Shown one piece after another: positions 22,801 through 33,917 of a DNA stretch of 44,368 nucleotides. The position numbers and the translations under genes are program-made. Under the pieces are notes generated by a model. It was given only the letters and a program-made list of their open reading frames with translations, searched no databases and was not told where the DNA came from. The stretch spans positions 1-44,368 of the forward strand of contig BQKZ01004731.1 of assembly GCA_036244855.1 (NCBI GenBank). Reading direction: 5' to 3'. The DNA is from Temnopleurus reevesii (Eukaryota; Echinodermata; Echinoidea; Temnopleuroida; Temnopleuridae). Each line of letters opens with the position of its first letter. The first letter of the stretch is position 1.

Positions 22801-25800
22801 TGGCTGGTTGTTACACTTCGTTCCTCGTTCCACTGATGGTGGTCAGTGGAACGAGGAACGAAGTGTAACAACCAGCTAAATGGAGAGTCAGAAGCTTTCG
22901 GACTACCTAAAGCTTGGCTTGTTTAATACAAGAATTTTTATTTTGGCAGCTCATTTTTATGACCATACTGTAAAATATATAAATTGTTACAATCATTGGT
23001 ATATAGTATTAGGAGAATTAGAAAGAAGGAGAAATGGACAGATTTAGTCTCTTCTAGGTCGTGGCTGGCATTGTTTAGGACAGGGTCTGAACATTTTATT
23101 CTTTGTTACCAAGGAGGCTGAATTCATCTCTGGGTGAAAAAGAAGAATGAAATGGAGGATAAGGAAGAGATAAAGAAGAGGAAGAAGAAAAAGGAGGATG
23201 GGAAGAATGAGGATGAGGGGAAGATAGAGGAGGAGGATGAAGAGAGGATGGAGGAAGGGGAGATGAGGAGAAAAAAGGAGCAAATTGAGGTAGAAGAAAA
23301 AAGAATAATGAAGGAGAAAAGAAGAATAATATATGAGAATATGATAGCGAAGAGAAGGGGAAAGAAATGTAAAAAGGAAGAAAGGAGAAGAAGATGAGGA
23401 GGAATAAGAAAAAAAGAAGGGAGGAGGAAATAAAAAAAGAAGGAGAAGAGGAAGAAACGAACAAGGAGAAGGGAATAGGAGAGAAAGAATGAGATTAAAC
23501 AAAGGAGGAGAGAGGAGAAAAAGGATGTGTAAAAAAAGGAAGAAGCTAATCCCACTGCTGCCGCTACATTAGGGATAGCAACTTGTAAAATACTGTGCTA
23601 GACTTTGGGATAATTATATCTACCTTGCATAACAGGATACAAGAGGGTAAAACATCTAGCTAACTTCGACACACATATATGCGTTAACAATCAAACCCTA
23701 TTAACCAAACTTCTAATTTATTTTCGGAAAGGAAAAGTAGGGGATTTTTTTTGTCAGTAAGATGTGGGCCCTGTAGTACTGATCTTGATAATAATAATAA
23801 TAATATAATATAATATTAAAATAGCTCACATACCCTCTCTGCGGAGTGCTCAAGGTGCTCTGGTCTCTGAAAGATATCAGGTCAATAATCATTTGCAAGT
23901 TATAGTTCTTCATTTAGATGGATGAATTGGTTCTTTATACTTGAACTTGTATTACTTCGCCAGCTTATAGTCTCCATTGAGTACTTTGGAGAATTGGTAA
24001 ATTTAGCTTCTCAGAGCAATCTAGCGGCTGGCGGTATTTAGGACAAGGGCTGACCATTTAAGTCTATGTACCCAAAGAGGTAGTCCAGACTTTGACCATT
24101 ATTTTATCTTTTCCCTCTCCCTCTCTTGCACGATCTCCTATTCATGCATATAACCCCACGAACAGAGCGATTCCCTCAGATTCACGGTCCGGCTAGGGAG
24201 GGAATGTGAGTGAATGTCACCGTCTTGACTACTGGGGGCATTTCTATCGGTTATCAGATAAATCACGTGAACAGTCCAGGCAGTGGACTACTAAAGAGGC
24301 TGAATCCATCTAATATTGCATTATACTGCAAGCGCCTTGAGCACTCAGATATGTACGCTATATAAATTGCATCTATTATTATTATTATTGTCTATGGAGA
24401 GTTGGAGAAGAAGAGGAGGAAAGAAGAAAACAAAGAAGTAGCAGAAGAAGAAGAAGAAGAAGAAGAAGAAGAAGAAGAAGAAGAAGGAGTAGTAGAAAAA
24501 AAGAAGAAGAAGGAGATGAAGAAGAAGAAGAAGAAGAAGAAGTGAAGAGAAGAGAAGAGAAGAGAAGAGAAGAGAAGAGAAGAGAAGAGAAGAGAAGAGA
24601 AGAGAAGAGAAGAGAAAGATCAGAAGAAATTGATGATGAAAAAGAAGGAGAGGAAGAGAAAGAAGGATTAGCCGGAGAAAGACGAGGAGAATAATAATGA
24701 AGAAGAGGAGAAGAATGAATGTAATAAAAAATAGCGAAGAGGAGAATGGAAAAAAGAGAAAATGAATAATGGAGAAGAAGATGAGGAGGAAGAAGAAAAA
24801 GAGAAGGGAGAAGGAAGTAAAAGAGAAGGAGCAGAAGAGGAAGAATAAGATCAAGCAGAGAAGAAAGAGGAAATATCAAGATATGCAAAGGGGAAGAAAA
24901 ATCCCACTGCTGCCACTTTATCGAGGGATAATAAGATCATTTGTTTGAAAGGGAACCCATCCTTGGAATTATCGTGTTGTCATTGAATGAAGAAAATCAG
25001 ATGAGAACACCGAAAATGTGACCAAAAATCAGATAATCTGTTCTAAAGTTATGAATTTTTTAATTGCTCTATGATATAGCCATCCCTGCTGCTTGGCAAT
25101 ATTGACGGAATCTGTGATGTCATGTCGTACAACTCCTCATTTGCTCTTTATAGGAAACTTAAAATGTTCTTGTTTTTTCAGAAGTCAACAAAATGTAGCT
25201 TTTTCGCTTGAGTATTTCATATCTTTGTCGATTCTGCAAACATGGATTTTTAGAAAGAATCTTGTTGGATTCTTATTCTAAATTTGTCATTCAGCCATTT
25301 TTCAAAGTTCCTTTTTAGTATCAAAGTGAAAGAGAATTTTTCTGATTCTGCCAAATTTGCGAAACGCGCGGATCCCCATCAGCGGCAGGGATCATGATAT
25401 TATTGAGAATGTTAAAATTCATAACTTTTGAAAGGATAGTTTGATTATTCGCAAATTTTCACATCTGATTTTTCTTCATTATATGATACCATAAGCCCAG
25501 TGGTTGGTTCCTTACTTAAATACAGGGTTAAATCTATATCATTCATATCAGGAGACAAAAGGCCTAGACAACCGTCCAACTTCATGAACCTATAAACTGA
25601 ACAATCGTTTATTAGTTCTGGGTATAAAAGGCAAAGCAGTTTTATTTGAAGTTGCTTTTATGGTGTCCTTTTTATTTCATACTAAGGTTTTTTTCTAGTA
25701 AAAAAATATAAAAATGTAATTTTGATCCACATTTTAGATGCCCAAGAGCTGGATCTGCCCATCCTGAAGAAGCCACTACATTTCTACAAGGACCAAACCG

Positions 25801-28108
25801 AAGCCCCTCAGATTCTCCAAAATGCCAAGCAAAGGATCGTAGATGCTGACGCCTATGTCGTTGTATCTGGGGAATATAATCATTCCATCCCTCCAGGCCT
25901 GAGCAATCTCTTTGACCACTTTCCCGCCTCCATCTTTAGCTACAAGCCTTCAGGAATTGTCTGCTACTCTCCAGGTAATGTATAGTGGGATTATTTTGCG
26001 GTGTTAATTTTTCACGGTTGGTTAGTCCAAGAACATTTTGGGGGTATTGAATTCGCGGGTACAATCCATGAAAAAGGTATGATCGCCCGACTTGACTTGT
26101 ACAGATTTTTCACGAAACAGAAAGTGATTACTGCTACAAAAGAATACTTTTAAAAGCTAACAGGTAATAAAGAATGACCATATATCTGGAAATTATGATT
26201 TTTAACTTTTCGTCCAAATTCTTAAAGATTATTTTCGCTGGTCTTAAATTCGCGGTCAGCCATTTCACTGCGAAAAGTGCGATAATTTTCCACTGTACAA
26301 TATGTTGCGCTTGAATTCGGTGGCAAATTCTCATGATACTCTTTGGAAAGAATTTTGATTGGTCAGCACTGTTAACTACAATTTTGGCATTTTATTGCAT
26401 TCAAAATTAGTAAGTTTCAATATCACAGAGATATGATGAAAATTTGAAAATTCATAAATTTTGAACAGATTGTTCTATTTTGATCAAATTGTCACAGTTT
26501 ATTCATAAGATTTTTCCTCATTCAATGAGATCATGACAATTCCAGGGGTTAGTTCTCCTCTAACTTGAAATGTGATCTAATATGTCTCTGTCACAAGAGC
26601 TATCATAAAAACGTCACCTCCTCCAATTATAGAAACATTAAATGACGTGGAAATAGCTTAAATCTTTAGCAAGCACTCTGATTGTGTACTCAGCCCAGGA
26701 GAGTGTGAGAAAAAGTGACAGAGAAAGAGAAGTATTATCACATTCTCTAATAGCCTATTGCGATGTCACGTTCTGTACCATTTGTTACCATGGTTTTAGA
26801 CAAGTGATTATTTGCAATTAGTGAAAGTGTACAGGTAATTGCAGTCTCGTTTGCACAGGAAAGTGAACAGATGGCGCTTGAATGTTTGCTATTCTGTCAA
26901 TTAGCCTATATCTAGAATTTGATGATTGGGATTGATGAAGTTTTATATCGCTTAATCATGTTTCCTCTTAAAAGCACTTATCACTTGCCAGTATTATCAT
27001 CAAAGCAATTATCTTTTTATTCTTGTAGTGCATCTATTTGATTTTTCCCCTCTTTGTTAATTTATTTTTTCATTAGTTGACCTCAATATTTTCTCATATT
27101 TCTCTGCGTTCTCTTCCTTTCTCCTTTCCCAAACACTTTTTTTTTGAGCTAGCATCTTTACTTGTTAGAATCTGTTGATAAACAATGTGACCCTAATAAA
27201 GACCATATTGCATCAAATATTTCTGTATCAAGAAGAAAGGACATTATCTTTTTTTTTAATGTCATTTTTATATGCTGAGGAATTTGGACAAAAAAAACTG
27301 GAGTAACATCTCTGTGTCACAGATCCATCAAAATGATGATCTTCTCCACATTTCTCTTCCCTACATTCTTCCTTTTTCTTCTATTCCCCCACCCTCCCCA
27401 GTTTTCTCTGTTGGTTTTCTACATCTCCTTATCTTTACCTATTTATCTAATTCTCCATTCGTTTTCTTTCTATTTTTTCTCATCTCTATTCTTACATGTG
27501 TCACCTAAGTTTACCTATAGTTTTCTGCTTGGCTTTATTGCCTTCCCTTCGCCCCTCTCAGCTTTCACTCTTCTCTAATCCTTATACATTTGTACTTGTT
27601 TTGTCTCATGCTCTCCTCCAGCTGTTCATCTTTCTTTTGTTCAAACATTGGAGTTCCTTTATTCTTCCCTCCTTACTCTGTGATCGGCTGCCCCTCACAT
27701 CCTGTTCAACTTTCTTGCCATCTCCTTGTTTAGCTTTTTCTATATACTTGTGTGTTCAATCCTTTCCTTGTACTTTTTTTCATTAAGATTCTGCTGTGAT
27801 CATCGAAAGCTCAAGCTCTTTTTTTTACTTCAAAATGATGATCTCTCATTCTCCCGTTCTCTTCCACAGGGCAGTTCGGTGGGATGCGATGTGCCATGCA
27901 GCTGAGGTCGTTTCTGGGTGAGATGGGGTGCATCAGCGTATCCAACATCTTCGGCATCCCCTTGGCACACAATGCCATCACAGAGGATGGAAAACCAGCC
28001 CCTGGTGATACACACATGGAGAGGGGAGCACAGAGGCTCCTTGCCCAGCTCGACTGGATGGCGTATGCGATGAAGGCGCAACGTGAGAAAGTAGGAATTC
28101 CAAGTTAG
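19726..28108 (+). CDS. NADPH-dependent FMN/quinone reductase family protein, complete, 3 exons
   Basis: Exons 19726-19864, 25738-25974 and 27870-28108 join in frame to give 204 aa, a usual length for the flavodoxin-fold FMN_red family (bacterial ChrR/YieF, yeast Lot6). These enzymes use NAD(P)H and bound FMN to reduce quinones and similar acceptors. Visible features are a first beta strand and phosphate-binding loop 'VLFLGTYREGRLG' (residues 13-25), 'VVVSGEYNHSIPPGLSNLFD' in the middle (family form PEYNxSxPGxLKNAxD), and 'GQFGGMRCAMQLR' near residue 126. There is no signal peptide, so it is probably cytosolic. The start at 19726 has A at -3 and G at +4. An in-frame ATG at 19618 would add 36 low-complexity residues in a weaker context. 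I cannot name an orthologue. Confidence 0.9.
20455..20582. repeat. Near-perfect 61-bp-arm palindrome (first copy)
   Basis: Arms 20455-20515 and 20522-20582 are reverse complements with one visible mismatch (TTTGGC against TTTAGC) and a 6-base spacer 'tggtgg'. Imperfect 'ctaaagcttgg' outer ends extend it slightly. Confidence 0.92.
20811..21222. repeat. Polypurine tract, first copy
   Basis: About 410 bases of nearly pure A and G on the plus strand, with the copy at 23132-23543. ORFs in it (Lys/Glu-rich forward, Ser/Phe/Leu-rich reverse) are composition artefacts, and the acceptor and donor contexts are not convincing. Confidence 0.85.
22078..22300. repeat. (GAA)n and (GAAGA)n microsatellites, first copy
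   Basis: A GAA/AAG triplet run (about 22118-22220) is followed by a run of more than a dozen pentamers of the GAAGA type (about 22222-22293). The second copy is at about 24399-24615. Confidence 0.9.
22776..22903. repeat. Near-perfect 61-bp-arm palindrome (second copy)
   Basis: It has the same sequence and the same single mismatch as the copy at 20455-20582, inside the second half of the 2.3 kb duplication. Confidence 0.92.
24399..24620. repeat. (GAA)n and (GAAGA)n microsatellites, second copy
   Basis: It has the same order of triplet then pentamer repeats as 22078-22300 and is part of the duplicated block. Confidence 0.9.
24948..25514. mobile_element. MITE-like element with inverted ends
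   Basis: The left end 'gggaacccatccttgg' plus 'atgaagaaaatcagatg' is mirrored at the right by 'catctgatttttcttcat' and 'agtggttggttcc'. A related half-copy lies at about 26440-26570, ending 'ccaggggttagttctcc'. Exon 2 of the reductase lies between the two. Confidence 0.55.
25738..25974 (+). CDS. FMN reductase exon 2: central 'GEYNHS' motif
   Basis: The acceptor is 'acattttag' and the donor 'gtaatg', phase 1 both sides. It encodes 'LDLPILKKP' and 'SGEYNHSIPPGLSNLFDHF'. Confidence 0.93.
25975..27869 (+). other. FMN reductase intron 2
   Basis: It holds a probable MITE at 25983-26309, a MITE half-copy at 26440-26570 and a pyrimidine-rich stretch at about 27340-27790 leading to the exon 3 acceptor. 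No other feature is supported. Confidence 0.6.
25983..26309. mobile_element. Probable MITE, imperfect inverted ends
   Basis: 'tagtgggattattttgcggt' at the left is roughly the inverse of 'cgataattttccactgta' at the right, and internal 'aattcgcgg' motifs repeat. The ends are weak, so this is tentative. Confidence 0.4.
27870..28108 (+). CDS. FMN reductase exon 3: C-terminal part
   Basis: The acceptor is 'ctcttccacag' and the stop TAG is at 28106-28108. It encodes 'GQFGGMRCAMQLRSFLGEMG', then the C-terminal helix ending 'REKVGIPS'. Confidence 0.93.
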
Positions 28109-28156
28109 GATCTGCAGTCATTTGATTCAATTTCGACAATATTCAGAGCAATCAGC

Positions 28157-28303
28157 ATTCTAGAATATCAATTTAATGATTTTTGTGTTGGGTAGATAAA
28201 TAATTGAATAATTCTTGCCTTATCCCGACTTTAATAAAGCACTGTCAATCAGTGTTTATCAATTTTAAGATAAGGCAAGAATTATTCAATTATTCTAGAA
28301 TAT
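28157..28303. repeat. Hairpin with 26 bp perfect arms, just after the FMN reductase stop
   Basis: Arms 28199-28224 and 28269-28294 are perfect inverses ('aataattgaataattcttgc' and its complement). The flanks carry a direct repeat 'attctagaatat' at 28157 and 28292 that could be a target-site duplication. The loop contains the only nearby AATAAA (28233). Loop and arm sequences also occur at 38867-38915. Confidence 0.75.
28233..28238 (+). terminator. Candidate polyadenylation signal AATAAA for the FMN reductase
   Basis: It lies 125 bases after the stop, inside the loop of the hairpin element, so the transcript end may have been supplied by the element. Tentative. Confidence 0.4.
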
Positions 28304-29536
28304 GTATGACATGTATTGCTATGTGATTTGGGGTTTACCTTGCAGATAAAATGTTTGGCAAAAGTGTCTTTGATCACTATACTTTCTCCCTTGTTTTATT
28401 TTTGTTTGGTTATTCAAATTTTAATTTCTTGCCTATTTATAAAATTTCAAGAAGGTTGGCAAGTATGTTAGTTTAACGGTACTGCCAACTTGAAAACATT
28501 TAATCCTCGGTTTTCAGTCCTATTCTAAGGGATGGCACAAAAATGTATAAAGATGGCTGGTAAACCCACCTGTCTCCATCGAAAATTGCCATTGTCCATA
28601 ATTGGTATTAAGATTAGTTTTATAGCTCTGATATACAAGAAGGGTTTTGTGGCTGTAATAGAAAAGTAATTTTGGCTGTGCAACTCAAAGGAATTCCGCT
28701 GAGCATGGAGGAATTTTGGCACCTCTTTCTCTCATCATCAATGCAGGCTAATAATGTAGAGCAACAGATTAAGTAGGTGAATGATGATATTGTTGTGTCA
28801 TTCATAAATTTAAGTACCCTTTTAATATTCAAGGGAAATATTATGCAAATTAAAGTTTTACGTACACTGTAGGCGTAGCTGTGTTTGCATTGCTAGGGAA
28901 ATGTGTTATTGAGTTGATGGCAAATAGCAATATGGCTATGGACATTATAGGGAAGTGATCTTTGTCATGGTTCTATCTGATAAAGAATTGTGATAGCTAG
29001 TCAATGGGCAGCCTGTATTTGTTTGGCAATCCAATAAGGTCATCTTTAAAATCTTTGCATCATGAGTTGTCAATATATTCATGCAACTATTTAGATGTAT
29101 AGCATAATTAATGCAATGTTATTTACGAGTTGGATTAAGTGTAAAGAATCCCAATCGACTACCTGCTTTTACAGTACTGCAAAAGAAGAGAACGACAGTT
29201 ATTTTGCGAAATTAACAATTTGAAACACATTTCCAGTTTGCGTCCATTAGTTGTTTCTATACAATAAATCAAGCATTGGGCTAGTTTTTTTTGGTCGTTT
29301 GGCTGCGTAAATTCCGAGTACGGAAATGTAAGAATATGCAAGTACCTTGGAAATAGGTACAATTGGAGTATCATTTCAGATGAGTTTCTTCCGATGACTG
29401 AACGATTGATTGAGATTAATTTCCTGCAAAGAATTTATGTAAATAAATCGATGTATTTTATGAGAAATTTGTGCTTAAAAAAACACCTTTGCAACTCATT
29501 GTTTGGAAGATTCTTTATAAAATATGAATTGTTTAG

Positions 29537-29685
29537 TACAGTGCAATTCAAAATTCTTTGTAACCTGTTATCGCTACAAAATCTCAGAATGATAAATATG
29601 ATCAAGTGATCCTCTAGCTGTGACCTCATTTTCCTGAGATTTAAAGTGATAACAGGTAAACGAAGAATTCTGAAATTGCACTGTA
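29537..29685. mobile_element. Foldback MITE, TA-flanked, 149 bp
   Basis: The left end 'tacagtgcaattcaaaattc' and right end 'gaattctgaaattgcactgta' are inverses. Inner 'cctgttatcgct' and 'aagtgataacagg' are mirrored. The following 29690-29830 has related fragments. Confidence 0.75.
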
Positions 29686-30771
29686 CATGAATACTACCTT
29701 TCACAATTATTTGCTTAACTGTTATCACTATGAAATACAGGATAATGGTATAACAGTGGAAACACCAGACCATATATATTGTTCTGATATTTTTTAATAA
29801 TACCAAAGCAAAGGATTCTAAATTGAACTGTAGTTTGCAAAACATGGAGTGCAAAATTGTAACTCTTGTATATTCATTTTTTTAAATGTAGATAATATTC
29901 TAAGTAGATTTTTCTAGACACCTTGACTTACAGTGGTCCATTTCATAAAATTTCTTGCGGCTGCCATAAAAATTCTGGCTAACTATTGGCACAGTATTGA
30001 TGCCTTCTTGTGTAAAAGTCTATGATAGGATGTTTTTTGGTTGCCACAGTTTTTTTATGTCAAGAAGTTTTATGCGATGGAGCTCTGAATCAATGAATCA
30101 TATTCAATTTGGCTGTAGTCATTTGTGTAGTAGCAAAGTGCAATGTTTGCATCTCATTTGCAATGAAATTGTAGCAGTAAATCTAACACCAACTTCACCT
30201 TGAGATTATATACTCTGTCCATATTGGAAAAAATAGGACTCAGTAAAGCAATACAAAGGAAGTGGTACTAAATGAAGATTTCTATTTTTTTTTTTTAATT
30301 TTTAAATGATTCCAATTGATAATCTTGAGACCATAAAATGCACATAAATGTTTATAGCAATATGAGGATAGAAATTGTTTCCCATTCCTCTCTTCGTGTG
30401 GTGTGTTGCTTTACTAATTAACCAGGAAGGAGAAAATTCCTCTAAAGATGATAATTACTAATGATGTCATCATGGAATTAAAGCATGCCTCTGTATCAAT
30501 ACATGAATAGATGTATGAAACATGGTGTCTTAAAGGTCTTGAATGAATGTGATGCTTGATATGAATAATTCAGAGAAAATTTTTAATTTGTCCCACAGTG
30601 GCTCATAAGACTGTGTGATATACAAATTTGTGAAATGTGATGAATATTATCCTTTGAAGATGTACCATATGCCATATTATGCACACAAATTTGTCTCTCA
30701 GGTAGTTTTTTTTTTGTAGATTTACATAATATCCTGGTGCACAAAGTTAGAGTTATCTAAAACATAAAATA

Positions 30772-30945
30772 TACTAATATTTCCTTTATATGAAGATGAT
30801 TTTGATAGTTATGTGGTTGTTTGGCATTTTCTTAAACCATCAGCTTGGCAATTACAAAATGGCAAACCTAAAATACTAGTTACTAATATTTCCTTTATAT
30901 GAAGATGATTTTGATGGCTGTTATGTGGTTGTTTAGCATTTTGAC
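30772..30945. repeat. Local direct duplication, period about 109 bp
   Basis: 'tactaatatttcctttatat' followed by 'gaagatgattttgat' and 'ttatgtggttgttt' occurs at 30772 and again at 30881 with small differences. It is non-coding. Confidence 0.8.
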
Positions 30946-31603
30946 TGTATGCTATTGGTTTGGCATTTCTGCACGGTCGTTGTTTCTTTAAAAATGACAA
31001 GATATTCCATCTGTAAAGCATGACTGTATCAGTATGCAGTTGAGTAGATGTGTATGTAATAGGAATCGCTATGATCAGCACTAAAAGGTTAACATTTAAC
31101 TTTGGAACAATGACTTGCAACAGAAAAAATTATGTGCCTTGAAGCTAGTCATAGCATCAAATATCTTAAGTGATGGAAGAGAAGATAATCATGCTGCCAA
31201 CTTCTTGTATGGATATGTTGGTAATAGTTCGTAAAAATCTCAGATATAATCATTTATTATATATGAAATTTATGTAGAAGTCTTTCATTTAGAGTTTCTA
31301 AGTAAGGAGCTTGTAATATAGACCATTCCTTAACTCTTTGTGCGTTCACCCGTAAACCCCCTGTGTGTTGTATTGTTTAGGGAGTGTACATGTTTATATG
31401 GGAACTCTGTGCAAAAATGCAAAGAAAACAGGCCAACGGATGTTCATTGACGTGAAGAAAACGTGGAATGAGTTAATAAAGAGAAGCTTGAGATTAAAAG
31501 TGGTGGAAAGTTGTGGATAATTACTTGCTGTGTCCAGAATTTGGCTTGTGTTCAGCTTTGACTGTATGGCCGATTATTCATAGAAGCCTTTTATATGTTA
31601 ACC

Positions 31604-31785
31604 CTAGGGGGTGTTGCTCAAAAGTTGAAATTGATCGCAAGTTGCAATTGATTGGAACGTGCCAATCAAAATCATTGTTTCATGCGCGTCTTGTTAAATG
31701 CGCATACCGCGCACGAATGAAAATGCGCGCTACAATGTGCAAAGTTACAGTTCATTTGCACTTGATTTTGAAAAACACCCCCTTA
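31604..31785. mobile_element. MITE with GGGGGTGTT ends, copy 1
   Basis: It starts 'ctagggggtgttgctcaaaa' and ends 'gaaaaacacccccttag', with inverted ends. Inside it has 'cgcaagttgcaattgattgg' and 'catgcgcg', shared with the copy at 32376. Confidence 0.8.
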
Positions 31786-32375
31786 GTCTGGGCTATTTTT
31801 ATCTTGTACATGGACATGAGAGGGAGAACATTGTATTTTCATCACATGAATTCTACAAAGTTGGTGTCTCTGCTTACTTTCATTCTCCACATTCACCAGT
31901 AGTGGATTTTTATTCTACATTTAGAACAAATTATGGTGCCAAAGTCTATGTAAAATGATTTCATTTACTGAAGACTTTGCTGCTATGTTTCACCACATTT
32001 AAAACGAGAAATTGAGGAATATAGTATGGAAATGGTGTCAAAGTCTGTGAAGCATTTATATGCAGTACATGTCAGCATTGTTATAAAGGAATGCCAACAT
32101 CATTTCCCAAACTCTGGTAACAATGAAAGTCCATGTATTGCTGCTTGCATTCGTGCGTGGAAGCTAGGGCCCTTTGTGATTTCGTCAACTTTTGATTATT
32201 GACATTTGTACTCTAATGCTGGCAAAATCAAGAATATCAAATGTTTAATTTTCCACTTTGCTTTTGTGATGTACATGAAGATCATTGCAGTTTGGAAGAC
32301 AAGCACAAATATTGATAATTACCATGGCGTGATAAAAGCAAGCACTTTTCTTTGTAGTATGTGTATCATAAGAAA

Positions 32376-32548
32376 CTTAGGAGGTGTTGTTCAAAAGTTG
32401 CAATTGATCGCAACTTGCAGTTGATTGGAACCTGCCAATCAAAATCATTGTTTCATGCGCGTATTGTTAAATGCGCATACCGTGTGCGAATGACAATGTG
32501 CGTTACAGCGTGCAAAGTTGCAATTGATTTTGAACAACACCCCCTTAG
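32376..32548. mobile_element. MITE with GGGGGTGTT ends, copy 2
   Basis: Same family and orientation as 31604-31785, starting 'cttaggaggtgttgttcaaa' and ending 'gaacaacacccccttag'. Internal sequence is largely conserved. Confidence 0.8.
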
Positions 32549-32883
32549 ACTGGGAAATATTTTTATGTAAATATTTTCTTTGATGGATGATATTCACATT
32601 TCATAGTATTTTGATAAGTGATGATGTGATTCCCAAGAATATTAAATGTGTTATAGAGTACTATACATGCAATTATATTGAATGTTAAACAAAATGTCAT
32701 ATGTGTACTTTCATCTCTCAAAGGCATATAATGCGAGCCATATAGATTTTATAGACTATACTGTATTTTGTAGTTTTTGTTCATATGAAAAATAAATATC
32801 AAGCTGAGATTTAATTTCTTGAAAAAAATGTGTTTTGTTGTTTATTTATACTCTCTGATAATTATCAGGATAACCTAGCACAG

Positions 32884-33069
32884 TACAGTGGAAACTCAGT
32901 AGAGAGAGATCTGATATAACAAAATATCTGCTATAAATTGAGAAGTACAAAATCTGGTCCCAGCTCTTCTATATTATATTGTTTTTTAACTCTGCTATTA
33001 GGAGATTACTGCTATAACAAGGTATTTTTGATGGTCCCAAGCACCGCGTTATACTGAGTTTCCACTGTA
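32884..33069 (+). mobile_element. Pogo/Tc1-type MITE, copy 1, 186 bp
   Basis: The ends are 'tacagtggaaactcagta' and 'atactgagtttccactgta', inverse to each other and bounded by TA. Internal 'gctataacaagg' and 'ctggtccca' modules are shared with the copy at 33216 in opposite orientation. Confidence 0.8.
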
Positions 33070-33215
33070 TTGTTGATTCATTATTGGATGCATCCAATTT
33101 GTATTACTGTAGATAAATATCATTTGACAAAATATGGTGACAGAAAACAATAAGGAATCATTGCTAACTCAATAAGTAACATCTGTACAATCTCAGAAGT
33201 TTTCTCCTTTTTGTA

Positions 33216-33381
33216 TACAGTGGAAACTCAGTATAACGAGGTGCTTGGGACCATCAAAATTACCTTGTTACTGTAGCAGAGATTAAAAAAAACAATTATA
33301 AAGAGCTGGGACCAGATTTGTTACCCCTCTATATCAGATATTTTGTTATATCAGACCTCTTTATAATGAGTTTCCACTGTA
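33216..33381 (-). mobile_element. Pogo/Tc1-type MITE, copy 2, inverted relative to copy 1
   Basis: It has the same ends ('tacagtggaaactcagtata' ... 'gagtttccactgta'), but 'ggtgcttgggaccatcaaaa' is the complement of the right half of copy 1. It lies 146 bp from copy 1. Confidence 0.8.
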
Positions 33382-33401
33382 TAAATGTTCATTGAGAAAT
33401 C

Positions 33402-33917
33402 TTAAAGCCCAAGTACAGTTTTGGTAAAGATGAAGAAATGTGAATTTTGGGGATATTTATCATGACATGTAATTCTTATACACAGTTTAGACCATGCATA
33501 TTTTCTTACGAACCGTTTCTTTTGAAAATTTGAATTTGACCGTTAAATCATATTTAGCGCCCTCTCTTGGTTATAGCATTATTTTGCTAGTTATCGAGCA
33601 TATACAAGGTTATTTCCAAGATTTGACAATGGAATGATATAGAGATATACAAAACAATTAAATTCTTAAATTTTCATCCAATTCTGAGAATGGGAAGTTG
33701 TCCTTTATCAAGAGAGAAAATATTGAAATAGCGTGGTGAAGCACCACGCTATAAAAATTTGCACATTTTAGGTTATAGCTTTTCCAAAACTCGTTTATTT
33801 TTCGCACAATCTTTTGTGTAATATGTTTATGATACTATAATTCATTTCATATAGATTTGAAGATAGAATCTGGTGATGAAAATATTCGCTTTTACCAAAA
33901 CTGTACTTGGGCTTTAA
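33402..33917. mobile_element. 516 bp element with 27 bp inverted ends flanked by TTAA
   Basis: The left end starts 'ttaaagcccaagtacagttt' plus 'tggtaaa', and the right end is its exact inverse over about 27 bases. TTAA at both extremities fits a piggyBac-like target duplication, though TTAA may belong to the repeat itself. No transposase is encoded. It lies 20 bp from the previous MITE. Confidence 0.75.

Larger units (their letters stand above)
20331..24962. repeat. 2.3 kb direct duplication joined at an N (20331-22645 and 22647-24962)
   Basis: The second copy starts right after the N at 22646 with the same 'ttgtcattattttattatct' as 20331. It runs to 'gaaagggaacccatcc', where copy 1 stops. 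Differences are scattered: a 5-base insertion near 22685, substitutions such as a/g at 21275 against 23596, and small indels near 22410 against 24735. This fits two alleles better than an old duplication. Confidence 0.9.
19865..25737 (+). other. FMN reductase intron 1 (5.9 kb, mostly duplicated)
   Basis: It holds the N at 20178, a 2.3 kb direct duplication with two palindromes and four purine-rich tracts, and a MITE at 24948-25514. If the duplication is an assembly artefact, the true intron is about 3.5 kb. No exon or RNA gene is evident in it. Confidence 0.7.

Noticed and set aside
31513..31902. 129-codon plus-strand ORF
   Set aside because: It runs through a MITE whose second copy does not keep the frame.
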